Of a stretch of DNA of 64,000 bases, positions 61,277 to 64,000 are shown piece after piece (position 1 is the first letter of the stretch; every line of letters begins with the position of its first letter). Both the position numbers and the translations under genes were made by a program. A model generated the notes under the pieces. That model was not told the origin of the DNA. It was given only the letters and a program-made list of their open reading frames with translations, and searched no databases. Source of the DNA: Fervidobacterium thailandense (lineage in GTDB: Bacteria; Thermotogota; Thermotogae; Thermotogales; Fervidobacteriaceae). The stretch covers positions 205,243 through 269,242 of the forward strand of contig NZ_LWAF01000002.1 in the NCBI RefSeq assembly GCF_001719065.1, given 5' to 3'.

Positions 61277-62359
61277 ATGAACAACCACCTTCAAGAAGTT
61301 AAAGATCGAGTCTTTCAAAGTGGGATAGATGCTATCCTTGTGCTTAATATCGAAAGTTCCAACACCGTTACCACAAGGTACCTTTCCGGTTTCACCGGAA
61401 GCTTTTCCGCGCTCATCATCACACCCAAGAGACACATCATCTTAACCGATTCCAGGTACTGGACGCAAGTTAAGAGCGAGAGTGATTTCGAGCTCGTAAA
61501 GTACTTACCTCCGAAAACCTTCCTGGACAGCATCGCGGAAATCCTCTCAAGTTTGGAGGTCAAGAAACTTGGACTTGAAAAGGATAAGATATCCCTGGCG
61601 CACTACGAGACGCTCGTATCGAAAGTAAATTGCGAAATCGAGGACATATCGGCCATAATATCGGACGTTCGCTCAAGGAAATCCGAAGAAGAGATAGAGC
61701 AGATAAAGGTGGCCGTTGAAATCGCCGAGGAAGCTTTCAGAAAGATGCTTGAGATCGTAAGACCCGGGATGAAGGAAAGCGAACTTGCCGCTTACCTCGA
61801 GTACCAGGTAAAGCTCCTTGGAGCCGAGGATGTAGCTTTCGAATCGATCATCGCATCAGGGCCACGGAGTGCGTTACCACACGGAAGGGCCTCCAAGAAG
61901 GTCATCGAAAAGGGAGAACCGGTTGTTGTCGACTGGGGTGCAAGGTATAAGGGTTACAACAGCGATATAACCAGAGTCTTTTGTATAGGAGAACCAAACG
62001 AGCGTGTCAAACTTGTCCACAGGATTGTATACGAAGCTCAGCAAAAGGCGCTCGAGGGTATAAAGGCGGGAAAGACGGGCAGAGAGATAGATGAGATTGC
62101 GAGGAATCACATCAACGAGGCCGGTTACGGTGAATTTTTTGGCCACGGCCTCGGTCACGGCTTGGGCTTAGAAGTACACGAAAGTCCGAGCCTGAGCTAC
62201 CGAAACGATAAACCACTTGAGGTGGGCAACGTCGTCACGGTTGAGCCTGGGATTTACCTTGAAGGGGAATTCGGTGTAAGGATCGAGGAAGACGTCGTCG
62301 TCACGGAGAACGGTTGCACGGTACTCACAACCTTGGAAAGAGGGCTGATCATCCTTTGA
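61277..62359 (+). CDS. M24 Xaa-Pro aminopeptidase
   Basis: About 360 residues. A creatinase-like N-terminal domain precedes the pita-bread M24 fold. The five metal ligands are in VVDWGARYKGYNSDITRVF (two Asp), GHGLGHGLGLEVHE (His), TVEPGIY (Glu) and RIEEDVVV (Glu). It removes an N-terminal residue before proline. The ATG has GGAGGC upstream. It overlaps the following gene by four bases. Confidence 0.94.
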   Translation: MNNHLQEVKDRVFQSGIDAILVLNIESSNTVTTRYLSGFTGSFSALIITPKRHIILTDSRYWTQVKSESDFELVKYLPPKTFLDSIAEILSSLEVKKLGLEKDKISLAHYETLVSKVNCEIEDISAIISDVRSRKSEEEIEQIKVAVEIAEEAFRKMLEIVRPGMKESELAAYLEYQVKLLGAEDVAFESIIASGPRSALPHGRASKKVIEKGEPVVVDWGARYKGYNSDITRVFCIGEPNERVKLVHRIVYEAQQKALEGIKAGKTGREIDEIARNHINEAGYGEFFGHGLGHGLGLEVHESPSLSYRNDKPLEVGNVVTVEPGIYLEGEFGVRIEEDVVVTENGCTVLTTLERGLIIL

Positions 62360-62667
62360 GTCCAAGAAGAACGAACATAGTCAAGGACATAACGAAGCTG
62401 AGCACGTTCTCCAGCTTCGGGTTTATTATAATTTCCAACGTCCTTGTGGGCGTGATAATTGGCGCGTTCCTCGATAACGTCTTCGGTACCAAGAGAATTC
62501 TCTTGGTTATTTTTTTAATATTGGGAATCGCTTCTGGGCTTTACAACGGCTTCAAGTACTTGCTCTCAGAAATTAGAAAGCTCGAGGCCAGTGGAAAAGA
62601 CCAGCAGCTCCAAGAAAGGTCCACCGGTGACGATCGCGAGGAAACGGGAAGTTCGGAGAGAAGGTGA
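62356..62667 (+). CDS. AtpZ/AtpI-like small membrane protein of the ATP synthase operon
   Basis: About 103 residues with two membrane helices (about 17-37 and 45-65), a GAFLDNVFGTKR loop between them and a charged C-terminal tail. The pattern fits the AtpZ family that precedes F-type ATP synthase genes and may serve assembly or ion homeostasis. The TTG start overlaps the peptidase stop; GAGGG is about 11 bases upstream. Directly followed by the AtpI-like gene. Confidence 0.8.
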   Translation: MSPRRTNIVKDITKLSTFSSFGFIIISNVLVGVIIGAFLDNVFGTKRILLVIFLILGIASGLYNGFKYLLSEIRKLEASGKDQQLQERSTGDDREETGSSERR

Positions 62668-63105
62668 ATGGTAAAGAAAACGGTTAAGCCAAGATTAACA
62701 GAGCGAAAGATATTTCACAGCACCCGTAGAAGCGAACTTCTAAAGACTGCAACCAACCTTGTTTTGAGGATCTTAAAGCACGATACGTTCTTTCTCATTT
62801 CCGAGTTTGTGGTCCTATTGTTCTTCGAAAAATTCGACGCGGTGATCGGAATTTTGCTTGGAACGGTTGCGATGGCGGTAGGTATCTTCTCCATCGCTTT
62901 GAGCTACGAAAATTATGGTATAATATCTCTCGGAAAACTCAGGATACCACGTATGTACTTTTTGAGGTACGCTTTTTACGCCGGTGTCTTTCTGATCTCA
63001 GCGCTTATCTCCGATGAAAGAGTGTGGGGGATCCTCGGTACGTTCATAGGGATGCTCAACTTCAAAGTCGTTATCTTCTCCTTCGGTTGGAGGTGGAGTC
63101 GGTGA
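62668..63105 (+). CDS. atpI: ATP synthase subunit I-like protein
   Basis: About 145 residues with a basic N-terminus and three or four membrane helices. Its position between the AtpZ-like gene and atpB, and the size, fit AtpI, which aids rotor-ring assembly in F-type synthases. Sequence similarity to AtpI is weak by eye. The ATG follows the previous stop directly (TGAATG), and its stop overlaps the atpB start by four bases. Confidence 0.75.
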   Translation: MVKKTVKPRLTERKIFHSTRRSELLKTATNLVLRILKHDTFFLISEFVVLLFFEKFDAVIGILLGTVAMAVGIFSIALSYENYGIISLGKLRIPRMYFLRYAFYAGVFLISALISDERVWGILGTFIGMLNFKVVIFSFGWRWSR

Positions 63106-63980
63106 GCGAGAAGACAAAGATTGGCAAGAAGATAAAGATCCAGTTTCTTCTATTCCTTGCCATCTACATCGCCGTGGGGCTCATAAACGCGCGGTACCTT
63201 CCTAAAGATCCTCGCGAGGTAATAGGAAACGTGGCGAACAGGTGGATCGTCGGACCGGAAGGTGTCTGGTACCTGAGGATTAATCCCGCAACGATCGTGA
63301 TGTCCTTCGTCGTCATCACCATCCTTATCTGGTTTGCCCGCTCGGTGTACAAAGAGTTCTCCCTCGTTCCAACACGCAAACAAGCGTTTGCTGAATCCTT
63401 AATGGAATTCGTTTACGATATAGTCCAAAGTAGTATCCCCGACGAGAAGTACGCGCGTCCCACTTTTGTGATCGCGATGACACTCTTTTTGTACATTGCG
63501 GTCTCAAACCTCATCAGTGGATTCATCCCTGGAATCTCCGTCGAGGTTTCGAAAGTGGTTAACGAAAGTGGTCAAGTCGTACGACACGTCAAGTTTGTTC
63601 TCTTCAACGATACTTTTCCAGCCCCAACTTCAGATTTGAACACCAACCTCACCTACGCGGTCATGGTGTTCCTCATAAGCCAGTACTTCGGCATTAAGGC
63701 CAAAGGAATCAAGGCTTGGCTAAAAGGTTTCCTCGAACCGATCCCGATAATGCTACCGATGAACATCATCGGAGAACTGGCAAAACCCGTTTCACACTCG
63801 CTACGTTTGTTTGGAAATATAACCGGTGGAGGAATTCTCGTTCTGGCACTCAGTTACTTTGTCAAGTACATGTTCCTACCACCGTTCCTCTGGGCTTACT
63901 TTGGGATATTCTCCGGACTGATTCAAGCGTTCGTCTTCTCCACGTTGGCAATTGCGTACATCGCATCACAGGTCAGCTAA
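63102..63980 (+). CDS. atpB: F0F1 ATP synthase subunit a
   Basis: The static membrane subunit that forms the two half-channels for ions. About 292 residues. The conserved stretch EPIPIMLPMNIIGELAKPVSHSLRLFGN contains the essential Arg that faces the c-ring carboxylate. About six helices. The GTG has GGAGGTGGAG upstream and overlaps the atpI stop. Ion specificity (Na+ or H+) is not decided here, since the c-ring gene lies beyond the right edge. Confidence 0.95.
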   Translation: MSEKTKIGKKIKIQFLLFLAIYIAVGLINARYLPKDPREVIGNVANRWIVGPEGVWYLRINPATIVMSFVVITILIWFARSVYKEFSLVPTRKQAFAESLMEFVYDIVQSSIPDEKYARPTFVIAMTLFLYIAVSNLISGFIPGISVEVSKVVNESGQVVRHVKFVLFNDTFPAPTSDLNTNLTYAVMVFLISQYFGIKAKGIKAWLKGFLEPIPIMLPMNIIGELAKPVSHSLRLFGNITGGGILVLALSYFVKYMFLPPFLWAYFGIFSGLIQAFVFSTLAIAYIASQVS

Positions 63981-64000
63981 AAAACGACTGATATCACGAG

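Noticed and set aside
1..64000. CRISPR array, prophage or insertion sequence
   Set aside because: No spaced direct repeats of 25-40 bases, no transposase or integrase motifs, and no target-site duplications were seen.

Overview
The window comes from a thermophilic bacterium of the Thermotogales (Thermotogota). No 16S gene is present, so this rests on gene content: a TtuA-type tRNA thiolation enzyme, an Ogg2-type DNA glycosylase, a cluster of bifurcating-hydrogenase-type NuoE/NuoF paralogues, a flavodiiron protein, an Omp85/BamA outer-membrane assembly protein for the 'toga', HslV, and a long RecJ. Base composition is moderate (a little under 50% GC by eye). Genes are densely packed, with 4-bp ATGA/GTGA overlaps, many GTG and TTG starts and strong AGGAGG-type ribosome sites. 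No insertion sequence, prophage or CRISPR array was seen. It is ordinary chromosomal backbone with a few lineage-specific islands.

Layout. 1-4.5 kb (minus): a TPR protein, prepilin peptidase, lytic transglycosylase, NAD(P)HX repair enzyme and a truncated helical-repeat membrane protein. 4.7-9 kb (plus): HtrA protease; TtuA, RodA and a small membrane protein. 9-12.7 kb (minus): an SRPBCC protein, thiamine pyrophosphokinase, DXR and RseP. 12.8-13.6 kb (plus): three tiny genes behind a potentially structured leader. 13.7-18.1 kb: MATE exporter (minus), HemN-like radical SAM protein and RNase P RNA (plus), MFS transporter (minus). 18.3-23 kb (plus): BamA, Ogg2, FtcD and an EamA transporter. 23.1-28.1 kb (plus): five NuoE/NuoF-type electron-transfer genes without a hydrogenase catalytic subunit. 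28.1-30.3 kb (minus): polysaccharide genes. 30.4-34 kb: a metallo-hydrolase, then phoH - HD phosphodiesterase - ybeY (minus).

34.2-45.8 kb: rpe (plus); hsp20 (minus) under a CIRCE/HrcA operator; then a plus-strand run of a Cys/His-rich PadR regulator, a histidine-rich NifX-like protein, an ABC-2 exporter with two permeases, a phospholipase D-like protein, TsaC, HslV, a DUF503 protein, YqeK, a membrane protein, a small outer-membrane barrel candidate and ornithine carbamoyltransferase. 45.8-51.6 kb (minus): a VWA/metallopeptidase-like protein, MutS2 and an FtsA-like protein with a beta-grasp-like tail. 51.8-55.1 kb (plus): a PEBP lipoprotein, RlmD and FprA. 55.1-57.3 kb (minus): an amidohydrolase and a 2-hydroxyacid dehydrogenase. 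57.4-64 kb (plus): RecJ, an extended RuvX whose stop codon lies inside a tRNA-Arg(CCG) gene, an M24 peptidase, and the start of the ATP synthase operon (AtpZ-like, AtpI-like, AtpB).

The most unusual items are: the second NuoF-like protein, whose N-terminal ferredoxin-like domain has lost all four cluster cysteines and which also lacks the 4Fe-4S tail; the PadR / His-rich NifX / ABC exporter cassette; the small-gene operon with a possible multibranched leader; and the RuvX-tRNA overlap with an internal promoter. Starts were chosen from ribosome-binding-site spacing and often differ from the longest open frame. Functions are from motif recognition only; no database search was run.
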